From contig NZ_JADKPT010000001.1 in assembly GCF_015351595.1 (NCBI RefSeq), positions 744,001 through 808,000 of the forward strand: a stretch of 64,000 nucleotides of DNA, given 5' to 3'. The position numbers were made by a program, and so were the translations under genes. The notes below the pieces were generated by a model. That model saw only the letters and a list, made by a program, of their open reading frames with translations. It made no database searches and was not told where the DNA came from. This DNA is from Flavobacterium sp. LC2016-12. GTDB lineage: Bacteria > Bacteroidota > Bacteroidia > Flavobacteriales > Flavobacteriaceae. Positions 26,130-36,426 of the stretch are shown one piece after another; the first letter of the stretch is position 1; each line of letters starts with the position of its first letter.

Positions 26130-26816
26130 ATGGAAATAAAAAATGATCGTTTTTTATATCGTTTATGGACACAGGAGAAAGGACTCAGCGTCATGTTGTT
26201 ACTGCTTTGTATCATGCAATTTATTGTGATTCCGTTATTTGGCAGCTACTCTCGTTTCATGGTAGTTATCAATATTTTTTGGATGTTATTTATATTGGCG
26301 GGAATTATTTCATTATCAAAAGATAAAAAGCAGGCCCTTCTGGTTTCTATTATTCCATTTTTGTTTTTAATGGTACAGTGGATCGACTTTTTTCAGACCA
26401 ACGTTATTGTTGTATTTGCCGACCTCTTTTTGTCGGTTGCTTTAATGTTGCTTTTAATTGGGTTGGTTTTAATAAAAGTATTAGAACCCGGGCCCGTAAC
26501 ACAATATCGTATTATTGGTTCGATAGTCGTTTACATGTTGTTGGTCAATCTATGGTGTACGGTGTATTTATTTGTTTTTAAACACATCGAAGGTTCTTTT
26601 CAGATGGCCGTTTCTCCATTTGATAGCAGCAGCCAACAGGCTAATTTCATGTATTTCAGTTATATCACCATGACCTCGACAGGTTATGGCGAAATTGTCC
26701 CCATTCATCCTTTTGCTCGCTCCCTCGTTCAGATCGAAGTGCTGACAGGTGTTTTATACCCGGTAATCTTAATAGGAAGATTGGTTTCTGATGCCAACTT
26801 TTCTTTAAAAAAATAA
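26130..26816 (+). CDS. potassium-channel-like ion transporter
   Basis: This 228-residue membrane protein has about six helices. Its final helix pair encloses the pore loop ITMTSTGYGEIVP, where TGYGE is the K+ selectivity filter signature. It resembles two-helix Ion_trans_2 channels with extra N-terminal helices. No RCK or cyclic-nucleotide domain follows, so gating is unclear. It is co-oriented with the efflux genes (53-base gap) and the AI-2E transporter (45-base gap). Confidence 0.88.
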   Translation: MEIKNDRFLYRLWTQEKGLSVMLLLLCIMQFIVIPLFGSYSRFMVVINIFWMLFILAGIISLSKDKKQALLVSIIPFLFLMVQWIDFFQTNVIVVFADLFLSVALMLLLIGLVLIKVLEPGPVTQYRIIGSIVVYMLLVNLWCTVYLFVFKHIEGSFQMAVSPFDSSSQQANFMYFSYITMTSTGYGEIVPIHPFARSLVQIEVLTGVLYPVILIGRLVSDANFSLKK

Positions 26817-26860
26817 TAAACAAACACGTAAAACCAATTATTATCTAAAAACAAAATAAA

Positions 26861-27961
26861 ATGGAAAATTCGAATGTGAATAAACGAAAAGAACTCTTTG
26901 ACACTATTTTGCAGCTATTTTTTATCTTTCTGGTTGTTGGGTTTTGTCTTACATTGCTAATGCCTTTTTTTATGCCAATCCTTTGGGCAGCAATATTAGC
27001 TGTGGCATTTTATCCTTTATTTAATTTTCTGCAAAGAATATTAAAAGGACGAAAAACGTTGGCAGCTGTAATCATAACAATTGCAATTATTGCTATAATG
27101 TTAATGCCAGTAATATATGCCTTAAAAGCTGCAACGTCCAATTTTTTAGAATTGAAAACCGAGTTTGAGGCCGGAACCCTTAAGATTAGTCCGCCTAAAC
27201 CTTCGATTAAAGAATGGCCTATAGTTGGCAAACCTCTTTACGAGTTTTTGCATTCAGCATCAACAGATATAGAACAGAGTGTCGTTAAGTATCAGGATCA
27301 GATTAAAGAATTTTCCACCAAAATTATGGGAAGTATTTTAAGTTCAGGTGTTGCTTTTTTGCAATTTATCCTTTCGGTCATTATTGCCGGAATTTTATTG
27401 GTTTCACCCGGAGCAAAAACTATGGTCCATAAATTTCTAAAAAAGATTGCCGGAACTGAAGCAGATGAAATTATGACCATTTCAACTTCTACCATTTATC
27501 AGGTGGTGAAAGGAATTTTGGGAGTGGCTATTATTCAAACGCTCATTCAGGCATTTGGATTGTTTTTAGCCGATATTCCGTATGCTGGAATATTGACCTT
27601 GATTTGTCTTGTTTTTTCTATTTTACAGATAGGCCCCATTATCATAAATATTGGAGTTATTGTATATCTTTTTTCTACCGGAGATTCCGGTTATGCGATT
27701 GGGTGGACTATCTTTTTTATCATAAGCGGACTTTCAGATAATGTTTTGAAACCACTTTTATTGGGTAAAGGCGCTTTGGTGCCGATGTTAGTAATCTTTT
27801 TGGGCGTTATTGGCGGATTTATAATGTCAGGATTTATAGGATTGTTTGTTGGTCCGATCGTATTTTCAATTGGTTACAAATTGTTTATTGCCTGGCTCGA
27901 TGATCATCATTATACAACTCCTCAACCGGAAATAATTGAACCGGATCCTACTATTGAATAA
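26861..27961 (+). CDS. AI-2E family transporter
   Basis: This 366-residue protein has about seven or eight membrane helices. Two lie at the N-terminus, then a soluble loop (about residues 90-160), and a C-terminal bundle includes GILTLICLVFSILQIGPIIINIG and LSDNVLKPLLLGKGALVPMLVIFLGVIGG. These match the AI-2E (formerly PerM/UPF0118) family, whose members export small molecules or act as Na+/H+ antiporters. It ends at the terminator at 27989-28017. Confidence 0.92.
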   Translation: MENSNVNKRKELFDTILQLFFIFLVVGFCLTLLMPFFMPILWAAILAVAFYPLFNFLQRILKGRKTLAAVIITIAIIAIMLMPVIYALKAATSNFLELKTEFEAGTLKISPPKPSIKEWPIVGKPLYEFLHSASTDIEQSVVKYQDQIKEFSTKIMGSILSSGVAFLQFILSVIIAGILLVSPGAKTMVHKFLKKIAGTEADEIMTISTSTIYQVVKGILGVAIIQTLIQAFGLFLADIPYAGILTLICLVFSILQIGPIIINIGVIVYLFSTGDSGYAIGWTIFFIISGLSDNVLKPLLLGKGALVPMLVIFLGVIGGFIMSGFIGLFVGPIVFSIGYKLFIAWLDDHHYTTPQPEIIEPDPTIE

Positions 27962-27988
27962 TGTCTATTTCTCCTAATAATCAAAACA

Positions 27989-28017
27989 AAATCCCATTTC
28001 ATATCGAAATGGGATTT
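27989..28017. terminator. bidirectional hairpin terminator
   Basis: Perfect 12-base arms (AAATCCCATTTC at 27989-28000 and its complement at 28006-28017) surround a 5-base loop. It lies between the convergent AI-2E and GH130 genes. Confidence 0.85.
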
Positions 28018-28041
28018 GTTTATAAATTTATGTCTGAAATC

Positions 28042-29511
28042 TTATTTACTATTCTTTAAAGCCGTTAATAATTCGACTAAATCTACAACGGCATAAGTAG
28101 AAGAATAATCGGAGACGGCGTATGGCAATATCAGACTGTTGTTATGAATAATGGCACCACAGGAATAAACAACATTTGGAACATAACCCTCGCGTTCATC
28201 TTCCAAAGGAGAAAGCAAAGGTTCTTTCAATCTTCCAATTTCCTTTGATGGGTCATCTAGATCAAATAAAGATGCTCCAATACAGTAACGTCGCATTGTA
28301 CCCACACCATGGGTAATTACAAGCCATCCTTCTGTTGTCCAAAGGGGCGATCCGCAGTTTCCAATTTGGGTAAATTCCCAGGCAAAGCGCGGTTCCTGAA
28401 GTAGGATAGGAGTATTCCATTGCGTAACCCTGTCTGAATACATGATGTAGTTATTAACGCCATCAATACGTGAAAGCATGGCATATTTTCCTTTGATCTT
28501 TCTCGGAAATAAGGCCAGATTTTTATTTTGTGCACCCACTCCATGCAAAGGCATTACCCTAAACGTATAAAAATCTTCAGTAGAAATAAGTTTTGGCAAG
28601 ATAGCGTGACCATTATAAGCTGTATAAGTGGCCAATACACGATGAGAATCATCATGATCATCATCAAAACGAACAAAACGCGCATCTTCTATACCACGAC
28701 TTTCAGACTCAGATATTGGAAAAATAACACGCTCTGTAATATCAGAATCATGTTGAAAAGACAAATCATAAAAAGAATTAGCCAGCCAGATTATTTCTTC
28801 GAGTGCGGTTCTTCTTTCCTGACTGATAGATGGATCGCTTAAACCTGTTTTCACCAGAGCTTTTAATACCGCATATTCAAATTCATTTGGTAATTCCTGC
28901 ATAATTTGGGCGATGTATTTATCATCGGTATGCATTTCATAGAGTTTCATTGAGAAGCGCTCCTTGTTATACAAGGTTTTATGTTCAATTTCGGCTTTGT
29001 CAATATGATGCCCAATTTTCATTACCTGAAGATTGTTGTTCCGATCAAGAATTGCTCTTCTAAAAACAATGGACGAAATATGACCTTCACCTGTTGCCCT
29101 GAAAGAAAGAATGACACGTTTTTCGCCCATTTCTAAACCTGTCTGGTCAAAATCTTCTATAATTGACGGATTAAAAATAGCGGCAGATTCAATGGCATAT
29201 TCCATGGTACAGTAGGAGCCTATCAGCATCTTTCGATCCAGGGAAATAGCTTCGTAATCTACCTGCATTCCTTCGATTATAGGTCTGATTTTCTCGCAAT
29301 GTTTTAAAAATATGCTTGAAATATTCCGATGTCGTCTGGCAAATTCCCTAAGTGTTTGTTCCAGAGTTTGTAAAACCTGTTTTTCATCCAGCATCATTAT
29401 CCGCATCACCATTTGTTGGGTTCTTTCATCGCCATTCATAAAATATCGGGCAACAACTCTTTTGGAATCTGGTGTAAATACTATGTTTTTTCTAATGATG
29501 GGTACTCGCAT
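28042..29511 (-). CDS. GH130 family glycoside hydrolase/phosphorylase (long form)
   Basis: This 489-residue protein has no signal peptide. The C-terminal 300 residues form a five-bladed propeller of GH130 type, with GIEDARFVRF (expected catalytic Asp region), a Trp/Asn-rich sugar-binding part around PLWTTEGWLVITHGVG, and VYSCGAIIHNNSLILPYAVSD at the end. The N-terminal 190 residues are an additional helical domain. GH130 enzymes phosphorolyse or hydrolyse beta-mannosides in the cytoplasm. A shorter GH130 gene lies at 35096-36145. No SusC/SusD genes accompany either. Confidence 0.9.
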   Translation of the reverse strand: MRVPIIRKNIVFTPDSKRVVARYFMNGDERTQQMVMRIMMLDEKQVLQTLEQTLREFARRHRNISSIFLKHCEKIRPIIEGMQVDYEAISLDRKMLIGSYCTMEYAIESAAIFNPSIIEDFDQTGLEMGEKRVILSFRATGEGHISSIVFRRAILDRNNNLQVMKIGHHIDKAEIEHKTLYNKERFSMKLYEMHTDDKYIAQIMQELPNEFEYAVLKALVKTGLSDPSISQERRTALEEIIWLANSFYDLSFQHDSDITERVIFPISESESRGIEDARFVRFDDDHDDSHRVLATYTAYNGHAILPKLISTEDFYTFRVMPLHGVGAQNKNLALFPRKIKGKYAMLSRIDGVNNYIMYSDRVTQWNTPILLQEPRFAWEFTQIGNCGSPLWTTEGWLVITHGVGTMRRYCIGASLFDLDDPSKEIGRLKEPLLSPLEDEREGYVPNVVYSCGAIIHNNSLILPYAVSDYSSTYAVVDLVELLTALKNSK

Positions 29512-29971
29512 ATTTTTATTTTTTTGTTAGATAAAAGTCGGTCCAATTTTATTCCTAAATGGATAAAACGACTTTAGTTATTTTACTTTATGTTTCTTTT
29601 TTTTAGAGAATTAAGAAGCATATCTATTTTAAAACGGCTTAACTGTGTATTAATAGCTCTATACAAGTTAGTGATTTTGCTAACGAAAAAAACTTAAAAT
29701 TTTATTAAAACTCCATGCATTGCCTTTCACTTTACAAATTTTAGCTTTTTGAAAAAATCAATTTATAAAGTCTGATTTTAATAAAGGGGTATTTCAAATT
29801 TACAAAAAAGAATAAAATTAATTGTATAAATATTTGATTTACAGTAGATAAATTTTGAAGCTTGTTTTTAAATAGAAAAGAAAGAACGTTTGAGACATAA
29901 AAAAAGGGACAAATGATTTTTTCACTTTGTCCCCATTAATAATTTTGAACGAATAATTAAACCTTTTAAGT
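29512..29971. other. 460-bp AT-rich intergenic region
   Basis: No gene is recognised. The left half precedes the GH130 gene; an isolated CAAATTTA at 29795-29802 (TAAATTTG on the minus strand) lacks a matching -33 element. The right end holds the terminator at 29906-29933 for the following minus-strand gene. Confidence 0.55.
29906..29933 (-). terminator. terminator of the 29972 gene
   Basis: GGGACAAA (29906-29913) pairs with TTTGTCCC (29926-29933). On the minus strand the stem is followed by a run of T. It lies just after the exported-protein gene. Confidence 0.75.
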
Positions 29972-30568
29972 TTACTCTTTATACAAAATGATAACTGCTT
30001 TGTAACCCTTACCAACATTCCATTGGCTAGATTCGATTACTTCGCCTTTATCATCATAAACCTGAAATTCAGCTGTATTTGGTGAAGCAGAACCTTCATT
30101 TAAAGCTTCAAAATCAATTTTGTTGATCCCTTTAACTAAATTTATTTTGAATCCTTTATAACTTCCGTCAAGAATTACTTCAGGTTCAATAACTTTATCA
30201 TTCAGATACACTTTGATCTTATCGCCGTCAACAAAAGCAGCATCTCTGTAACGAATTGTAGAGGTAAAAGATTTCGTTACAAAACCACCTAAATATTCAT
30301 TTCTTCTATAAAAAATACCTTCTACATTGGCTTCTCTTTTATAAAGAATATTATTATTGAAAAGTTCATCCGGATTTATTTTTAAAACAATCGGCTCTTT
30401 TGAAAGAGGCAGAGGCTCGTCTGTTGGCGGAGCTTCTGTTGGCGGAATCACTTCTTTATTTTCTGAATTTTTAGGTTGGATTGATTGCTGTTTTCTATTG
30501 AGCTCATCTTGTGCAAGTCCATGCACTGAAACACCAATCATCATAACTAAAAACAAAATCTTTTTCAT
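29972..30568 (-). CDS. exported protein of unknown function
   Basis: This 198-residue protein has a signal peptide (residues 1-19, ending HGLAQ). A proline- and glutamate-rich linker covers residues 24-58 (PPTEAPPTDEPLP). A beta-rich domain follows, with RYRDAAFVDGDKIKVYLNDKVI, LVKGINKIDFEALNEGSASPNTAEFQVYDDKG and KGYKAVIILYKE. The last part looks like an Ig-like sandwich. I do not recognise the family. It is transcribed alone with its own terminator and is probably periplasmic or surface exposed. Confidence 0.8.
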   Translation of the reverse strand: MKKILFLVMMIGVSVHGLAQDELNRKQQSIQPKNSENKEVIPPTEAPPTDEPLPLSKEPIVLKINPDELFNNNILYKREANVEGIFYRRNEYLGGFVTKSFTSTIRYRDAAFVDGDKIKVYLNDKVIEPEVILDGSYKGFKINLVKGINKIDFEALNEGSASPNTAEFQVYDDKGEVIESSQWNVGKGYKAVIILYKE

Positions 30569-30713
30569 ACTTTTTTTCTATTTTATATATATAAGTTAAT
30601 ATTAGATTTAACCTAATAACCTAAACATTTAATTAAACTTTTTATTGTCTTTATGACGAACTGATTGTCAAAAAGAGTGTTGTTTTATAGATTATTTAAC
30701 AACTATTGACTTT

Positions 30714-31787
30714 TTAAAAAGCTTCTCCAATTCTGAAATAAATTCCCCAGTCATCTTTTCCAACGGCCGCATCCAGTCCTACATTAAATTTTACGGTTTT
30801 AAAAGCTTTGTAACGGTATCCTACGCCGGCACCCGGATACATTTTCCAGTTGAAATCGGGTGTATCAGAACCATAAATGGTGGCAAGACCCGCAAATCCA
30901 ACAACGCCCATCTTTTTACTAAAATTGTAGCGATATTCACTTTGTATCGCCATTAGTCCGTCGCCGCGATATTTCCCTTCAGAATATCCTCTGATGTCTT
31001 CTCCGCCTATGGTAACCTGTTGTTCAAATGCAATAGCACCCAATCCGAATTTACCTGAAAAACGCGCTGCCAAAACATCGGTTCCACTACGCATCGGAAT
31101 GTATTTATTGTATTCGGAGAGGATTTTATTAGCATTGACATCATTTCCAAACCACTCCGGATAAGTAAGCCATCGCATTCTTATTTTTTCTCCTTTCGTA
31201 GGATAATAAACAGCATCACGAGTGTCATACAATACAATTGCCTGTAAGCCATTTGTATGTGTTTTTGAAGCGGGTTGTACGTCATCTTCATAAGTAGTAT
31301 CATAATGTGCGTATGCATAACCGATGCCACCATATAAAGATTTGATTATTTTTCGTTGAACACTAAAATTTAGAATAGTAGTTTTGGTTCCATAATCATA
31401 AAAATCAGGTGCATCAATATCATCCATATAAAATTGAGAATTATGATTTCCTGTCATGAAGAAAAACGTGGCGCGCCAACTATCTTCTTTAAAATAAAAC
31501 TTATTAAATAAAGCTAGAAAATAAGATTTATTAGTAGTGTAAATAGCTGATACTCCAGATAAAGTTTTAGGAGAAATTGTATCCGCTGGATTTATTTTGT
31601 ACATCATCATGGGAATAGCTCCAAACATAAATTCAAGATTTCTATTGTAACTGATGTAGGGCATTACATTAAAATCGATATTTTTTTTGGGTTTGACAGC
31701 TATTGCAGTACTATCGATTGATTTCGTTTGCGTCCATGCCAGTGAGCAACATAAAGACAAGATTATTGATAATAAAATTTTCTGCAT
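30714..31787 (-). CDS. BamA/TamA-like outer membrane beta-barrel protein
   Basis: This 357-residue protein has a signal peptide (residues 1-19, ending AWTQ) and then only the barrel part of the Omp85 surface-antigen family. Visible features are VLYDTRDAVYYPTKGEKIRMRW, the IGGEDIRGYSEGKYRGDGLMAIQSEYRY segment that holds the G-x-RGY family loop, and a C-terminal phenylalanine (RIGEAF) typical of outer-membrane insertion. No POTRA domains precede it, so it is probably a small outer-membrane protein and not the essential BamA. Its function is unknown. Confidence 0.85.
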   Translation of the reverse strand: MQKILLSIILSLCCSLAWTQTKSIDSTAIAVKPKKNIDFNVMPYISYNRNLEFMFGAIPMMMYKINPADTISPKTLSGVSAIYTTNKSYFLALFNKFYFKEDSWRATFFFMTGNHNSQFYMDDIDAPDFYDYGTKTTILNFSVQRKIIKSLYGGIGYAYAHYDTTYEDDVQPASKTHTNGLQAIVLYDTRDAVYYPTKGEKIRMRWLTYPEWFGNDVNANKILSEYNKYIPMRSGTDVLAARFSGKFGLGAIAFEQQVTIGGEDIRGYSEGKYRGDGLMAIQSEYRYNFSKKMGVVGFAGLATIYGSDTPDFNWKMYPGAGVGYRYKAFKTVKFNVGLDAAVGKDDWGIYFRIGEAF

Positions 31788-31972
31788 TTGGTTTCTTTTG
31801 AAAATTATGAATCAGTACTTATTAGACTATTTTCCTTTTTGATTTACTATTCCATTTCGCAAAGGATTATTATAAATATACGTAGAATTATTTATAAAGA
31901 ACTGAATTATAGTGTTTCATTGTTTTAAATAAAGGATTTAGACCAATGTTTCCAGATGAAATCTTGTATGAA

Positions 31973-32001
31973 AAAACATCTGCATAAACTGCAGATGTTT
32001 T
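31973..32001 (-). terminator. terminator of the catalase-yciF operon
   Basis: Perfect 12-base arms (AAAACATCTGCA at 31973-31984 and its complement at 31990-32001) enclose a 5-base loop. Six T follow on the minus strand. It lies 35 bases after the YciF-like gene. Confidence 0.85.
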
Positions 32002-32035
32002 CAAGTAAAATGAAAATAAGTAATAAAGTATGCTG

Positions 32036-32608
32036 CTATTCAGCTGCAACCCTATTTACTGTATTTAATGCAACATCATTTAGCACACAATCGGCTTCTT
32101 TTTCTTCTGCCAACGTTTGCGTTAACAATTTTGCTACGTCATTTTCGCCAAGTGTTTTGGCGAAGGCACACAAAGTACCGTAGGACGCAATTTCATAGTG
32201 TTCGATTTTTTGTGAGGCCGCAATGATACCGGCATCTCTCACGGCTCCCGGAACCGTTTCCTGCAAAATGCTGTCGCCTTCTTTAAGCAGTCCTGCCATT
32301 GCTTCACATTTTTTTCCTTCCGCACTTTCTCCAAGGAGTTCAAAAACTTTTTCTAATCTTTTAACCTGGTTTTCGGTTACAGAAAGATGTTCTAAAATGG
32401 CACTGGTCAGCGCAGGAGATGTGGCATTTGACGCCATTTTTGGCAAAGCGGTGACTAGTGCATTTTCTGCCCAATAAATATCTTTAAGACTATCAATAAA
32501 GAAATCTTTTAGCTCTGAAGCGGCATCGGCAGAAGGAGATACAATATTATGTTTACCATTTTTATTAACGGCAGTTTTAACCGGAGTGGGTTTATCTGAA
32601 TTTTTCAT
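32036..32608 (-). CDS. YciF-like ferritin-fold protein (DUF892)
   Basis: This 190-residue protein carries the DUF892/YciE-YciF domain, a four-helix ferritin-like bundle. It shows LKDFFIDSLKDIYWAENALVTALPKMA, HLSVTENQVKRLEKVFELLGE and KIEHYEIASYGTLCAFAKTLG, with Glu and His metal ligands. Such proteins are general-stress proteins with a possible ferroxidase or peroxide role. It begins 18 bases after the large catalase gene, which suggests that both protect against oxidative stress. About 25 extra residues at the N-terminus are polar. Confidence 0.9.
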   Translation of the reverse strand: MKNSDKPTPVKTAVNKNGKHNIVSPSADAASELKDFFIDSLKDIYWAENALVTALPKMASNATSPALTSAILEHLSVTENQVKRLEKVFELLGESAEGKKCEAMAGLLKEGDSILQETVPGAVRDAGIIAASQKIEHYEIASYGTLCAFAKTLGENDVAKLLTQTLAEEKEADCVLNDVALNTVNRVAAE

Positions 32609-32626
32609 ATGAGTTATATTTTAGTG

Positions 32627-34768
32627 TTAGTTGTATAAATTTTCTTCACGTTCCCAAATACGATGATTAGCCATAGCGTTTATAAAGTCAAGTGCAAATG
32701 TTTCAGTTGCCGGATCGCTGTATAAAATAATGCCTGAATCATCGTTATTAAGTTTTGAAGCAAATGGTGTTTCACTTAGTACTCCAATTGCTTCACCATC
32801 GGCACCAATAACTTTGCAGTGTTTGTAAGCATCATTTAGAAACTCAAGAACATCATCATTTTTCGCCAAATCATTTAGGCCTTCGCTATGTGGAATATAA
32901 ACAGCGTCAAATAGTACTGATGATGTCGTCAGTAAACTAAAATCAACCGGAATTGCACCGCCTTCGTCAGTAAGAACAGATCCGAGGTTTTTAGCAATTA
33001 TAAATCCTTTGGCATCTTCTTTTAATAATATATTTTTCATGTTCATCACGGACGCCGCAGAAACGCCATTGGCGCAAAGTATAGCTACTTTTCTGGAAGC
33101 TATTGTGGGCGTATTCGTTGGGTTTTTGATCATCGAAAGGGCATCAGACGATTTTACCGATGAATCTATAGAACGCGGTTCCTGATTTCCCATTTCATTT
33201 TCTGGAGAAACACCTTTGTTTATAGGAGTTTCAAGAATTGGCGGTACTGAAGTTCCTAGTCCTTCAGCCACTTTTTCGGCTAGCTGCATGTCTACCTGAG
33301 ATAAAAGCCCAAGCATTCTGACTCTGATCGCAGCTGTTTCTACTTTGCCCAATTCAAAACGCAACGCTTTTACAATATGACTTTTTTCTGTTGGAGTCTG
33401 ACTGTTGAAGAATAATTTTGCCTGACCAAAATGATCTGCAAAACTTTCGCTTCTTTCTCTCACTTTATGCGCGTCTACACGTTCATTAAAACTTGAAAAT
33501 CCGCCTTCTTCAATTTTTGCCTGAAAAGGACATCCTCCGCCAAGCGAATTTGGATGATAACTCACACGGCCCTTATTAATTTCCTGACGCATATGCCCGT
33601 CGCGTTGATTGTTGTGAACCGGAGCAACACTTCTGTTAATTGGAATTTCATGAAAATTAGGACTTCCTAATCTTGATAATTGTGTATCGGTATAAGAGAA
33701 TAATCTTCCCTGAAGAAGCGGATCATTTGTAAAATCAATTCCCGGTACAACATGCCCCGGGTGAAAAGCAACTTGTTCTGTTTCGGCAAAAAAGTTGTCC
33801 GGATTTTTATTTAATACCATTCGGCCAATTATTTTTACAGGAACAAGTTCTTCGGGAACAATTTTGGTTGGATCCAGTAAATCAAATTCATATTTGTGTT
33901 CGTCTGCTTGCGGAATGATTTGAACGCCTAATTCCCATTCTGGGAAATTTCCGCTTTCAATTGCTTCCCATAAATCCTGTCTATGAAAATCGGGATTTTT
34001 ACCTGAAATTTTCAGGGCTTCATCCCAAACTACGGCATGTGTTCCTAATTTTGGTTTCCAGTGAAATTTCACAAAAACAGATTCGTTTGCTTCGTTAATT
34101 AATCTGAAAGTATGCACGCCAAAACCTTCCATCATTCGATAACTTCTTGGAATAGCACGGTCTGACATCGCCCACATAATCATGTGCATGGATTCCGGCA
34201 TTAGTGAAATAAAGTCCCAAAACGTATCGTGTGCGGAAGCGGCTTGCGGAATTTCATTGTGTGGCTCCGGTTTTACGGCGTGAATCAGATCCGGAAATTT
34301 TGAGGCATCCTGAATAAAAAATACAGGAACATTATTTCCTACCAGATCATAAATTCCCTCCTGAGTGTAAAATTTAACGGCAAATCCTCTTACGTCACGC
34401 GCAAGATCGGTTGAACCTCTAAAACCTGCAACGGTCGAAAATCGAACAAAAACAGGCGTTTTTAGTCCGGCTTCTTTTAAAAATCCGGCCTTAGTTAATT
34501 CAGGAATTGGGTTGGTAACTTCAAAATAACCATGAGCCCCGGATCCACGTGCGTGTACAATTCTTTCCGGAATTCTTTCGTGATCAAAATGGGTGATTTT
34601 TTCTCTTAATATAAAATCTTCGAGTAGGGAAGGTCCGCGTTCACCAGCCTTAAGTGAATTGTTATCGTCATTAATGCGAACGCCCTGATCGGTAGTCAGG
34701 AATTTATTAGTTCCATCTGATTTATTTTGCAATAAATCACGCTGTTTTTCGTCTTGTAAATTTTTCAT
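32627..34768 (-). CDS. katE: large-subunit heme catalase (HPII/KatE type)
   Basis: The protein from the start at 34768 ([13 protein letters not shown]) has 713 residues, normal for large-subunit catalases. It has the catalytic His region [21 protein letters not shown], the catalytic Asn in [13 protein letters not shown] and [14 protein letters not shown] with the heme Tyr. A C-terminal flavodoxin/class I amidotransferase-like domain starts near [16 protein letters not shown]. The frame is open to 34840, but the added residues are not catalase-like and a -7-like TAAATTTG lies at 34845-34838. It degrades hydrogen peroxide. YciF follows in the operon. Confidence 0.93.
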   Translation of the reverse strand: MKNLQDEKQRDLLQNKSDGTNKFLTTDQGVRINDDNNSLKAGERGPSLLEDFILREKITHFDHERIPERIVHARGSGAHGYFEVTNPIPELTKAGFLKEAGLKTPVFVRFSTVAGFRGSTDLARDVRGFAVKFYTQEGIYDLVGNNVPVFFIQDASKFPDLIHAVKPEPHNEIPQAASAHDTFWDFISLMPESMHMIMWAMSDRAIPRSYRMMEGFGVHTFRLINEANESVFVKFHWKPKLGTHAVVWDEALKISGKNPDFHRQDLWEAIESGNFPEWELGVQIIPQADEHKYEFDLLDPTKIVPEELVPVKIIGRMVLNKNPDNFFAETEQVAFHPGHVVPGIDFTNDPLLQGRLFSYTDTQLSRLGSPNFHEIPINRSVAPVHNNQRDGHMRQEINKGRVSYHPNSLGGGCPFQAKIEEGGFSSFNERVDAHKVRERSESFADHFGQAKLFFNSQTPTEKSHIVKALRFELGKVETAAIRVRMLGLLSQVDMQLAEKVAEGLGTSVPPILETPINKGVSPENEMGNQEPRSIDSSVKSSDALSMIKNPTNTPTIASRKVAILCANGVSAASVMNMKNILLKEDAKGFIIAKNLGSVLTDEGGAIPVDFSLLTTSSVLFDAVYIPHSEGLNDLAKNDDVLEFLNDAYKHCKVIGADGEAIGVLSETPFASKLNNDDSGIILYSDPATETFALDFINAMANHRIWEREENLYN

Positions 34769-35095
34769 AAACTGTAAATTTTGATTTATTTTTAATAGTT
34801 TAATGTCGGAGTACCAAGGGTTTGTATTCAAGGTTTCCAAATTTACTCCATGTATTTGCCAACTTATTATAAGATTGTTTTATAAGGTTGTACAATTACC
34901 ATGATAGAGAAAAGCATGTCAATGTATTGCTAATCAAATATTTCTATTTGATAAATACCAAGTGGTTTAATCGTTAAGATGCAATCCGTCTTATATAAAT
35001 AAAAAGCAGTATCGTAGCAAAAACAGAGAGAAATCCGTTTTGCCAGTTTTGAAAGTGAGCATGACTCTGTAAGATTGAAGATATTCAGGAAGAGC

Positions 35096-36145
35096 TTAGG
35101 TTTCTAAAGCTGCTAAAATTGCTGCAATTGAAAAGTGAGCTCCACAAACAAATTCGTCAGCAGCTCCGTAATACATGGTAATTTTATCACCATCCACAAC
35201 ATGGCCATTAGTAAAAACGACATAACCGAAAAAGCCACTCAGTTCGTAATTTTCCTGTGGACTCATTATAGGTTCTACTGTACGTGCAATAACTTTAGAC
35301 GGATCCTCAAGATCCATTAAAAATGCGCCGAGACAATATTGGTGTTCCGCATTTGCTCCGTGATAGATTTCGAGCCAGCCTTTGTCCGTTTTAATGGGCG
35401 CTGCTCCGGCACCAACTCGGGCACTATCCCAAAGTCCCATGCGTGTACCCAAAAGAAATTGATGATTTCCCCAATGAATTCCGTCTGGAGATTCGGCTAG
35501 CCAAATATAGTTGCCACCAATCTGTGGGCTTGACGGTCGATGCAAAGCATAAAATTTGCCGTTTATTTTTTCTTCAAAAATGGCAACATCCTTATTATGG
35601 GGAGGAAATATCATGCCTTTTGTGTCAAAATTTTTCCAGTCTTTGGTGGTACGCAATCCAACACCTACACCGTTGGATGAAACGGCTGTATAAGTTATAT
35701 AAAAAGTATCTTCAAGATAACTTACCCGCGCATCTTCAATGCCAAATTGTTCTAGTATTCCAGAACCTACAAGTGAATTAAAGCCCTCAGGAGTATAAAA
35801 ATGAACCCCATCATCGCTGCATAACAGGCGAAGATGGGAGAGTGTCGTTAAATAATCAAGTCCTTTATATTGAATTACTCTGGCATCTGTAGCAACCAGA
35901 TCAGGATCATTAAGCGGTATTTCAATAATTTCAATTTTGCCTAAAGCGTTTACAACAGGAAAAAAGATAACGCCTTCTTTTTGTGCAATACTTTCTGCCA
36001 CTCTTACCAACAGCCAGGTTTTTCCTTCGAAAACAAAAACACCCGGATTTAAAAGGCTTATAATTTGTAATTCTTCGCTGCTTGCCTCCAAATCTTTTGG
36101 CATCAAAAGCGGATTCTCTGGAAATCTTTGTGCAATGTCGCTCAT
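35096..36145 (-). CDS. GH130 family glycosidase/phosphorylase (short form)
   Basis: This 349-residue cytoplasmic protein is almost entirely a GH130 five-bladed propeller. GIEDARVSYL carries the expected catalytic Asp, DVAIFEEKINGKFYALHRPSSP the sugar and phosphate site region, and VVFTNGHVVDGDKITMYYGAADEFV the closing blade. Members cleave beta-1,4- or beta-1,2-mannosides, often by phosphorolysis. It lies upstream of the catalase operon on the same strand, 328 bases from the catalase start. With the long GH130 gene it may serve turnover of an intracellular or imported mannoside. Confidence 0.92.
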   Translation of the reverse strand: MSDIAQRFPENPLLMPKDLEASSEELQIISLLNPGVFVFEGKTWLLVRVAESIAQKEGVIFFPVVNALGKIEIIEIPLNDPDLVATDARVIQYKGLDYLTTLSHLRLLCSDDGVHFYTPEGFNSLVGSGILEQFGIEDARVSYLEDTFYITYTAVSSNGVGVGLRTTKDWKNFDTKGMIFPPHNKDVAIFEEKINGKFYALHRPSSPQIGGNYIWLAESPDGIHWGNHQFLLGTRMGLWDSARVGAGAAPIKTDKGWLEIYHGANAEHQYCLGAFLMDLEDPSKVIARTVEPIMSPQENYELSGFFGYVVFTNGHVVDGDKITMYYGAADEFVCGAHFSIAAILAALET

Positions 36146-36370
36146 AATTTATGGGTTTAAATTAATTAGGAATAAGAAGCAGGCTTAACTGAGTTTTAGA
36201 AATTAAGGAACATAAAAATACGCATTTTTGCCGTTATCTTCTTTTATATAATAGGAGTTTAATTTTTCAATATTGACATTTCGTTTAAAATAAAAGGAAA
36301 ATTCTACTTTATCTATGTTGTTGTAAATCAGTATAATAATATGTGTTTTAAACTATGAATCTGCTTTTCT

Positions 36371-36426
36371 TACTAATTGATTAGTTAAATTACTAACAAA
36401 TTAGTTTGTCTACTAATTAATTAGTA
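36371..36426. promoter_or_regulatory. three BlaI-type operators at 20-bp intervals
   Basis: Three copies of an inverted ACTAAT/ATTAGT repeat start at 36372 (ACTAATTGATTAGT), 36392 (ACTAACAAATTAGT) and 36412 (ACTAATTAATTAGT, extended to a perfect 16-bp palindrome). Each start is exactly 20 bases from the next, so all face the same side of the helix. They resemble TACTA/TAGTA BlaI/MecI boxes and lie before the BlaI gene. Confidence 0.85.

Noticed and set aside
34769..34840. 24-residue extension of the catalase
   Set aside because: The sequence is not catalase-like and a -7-like element lies inside it; the start at 34768 gives a normal length.
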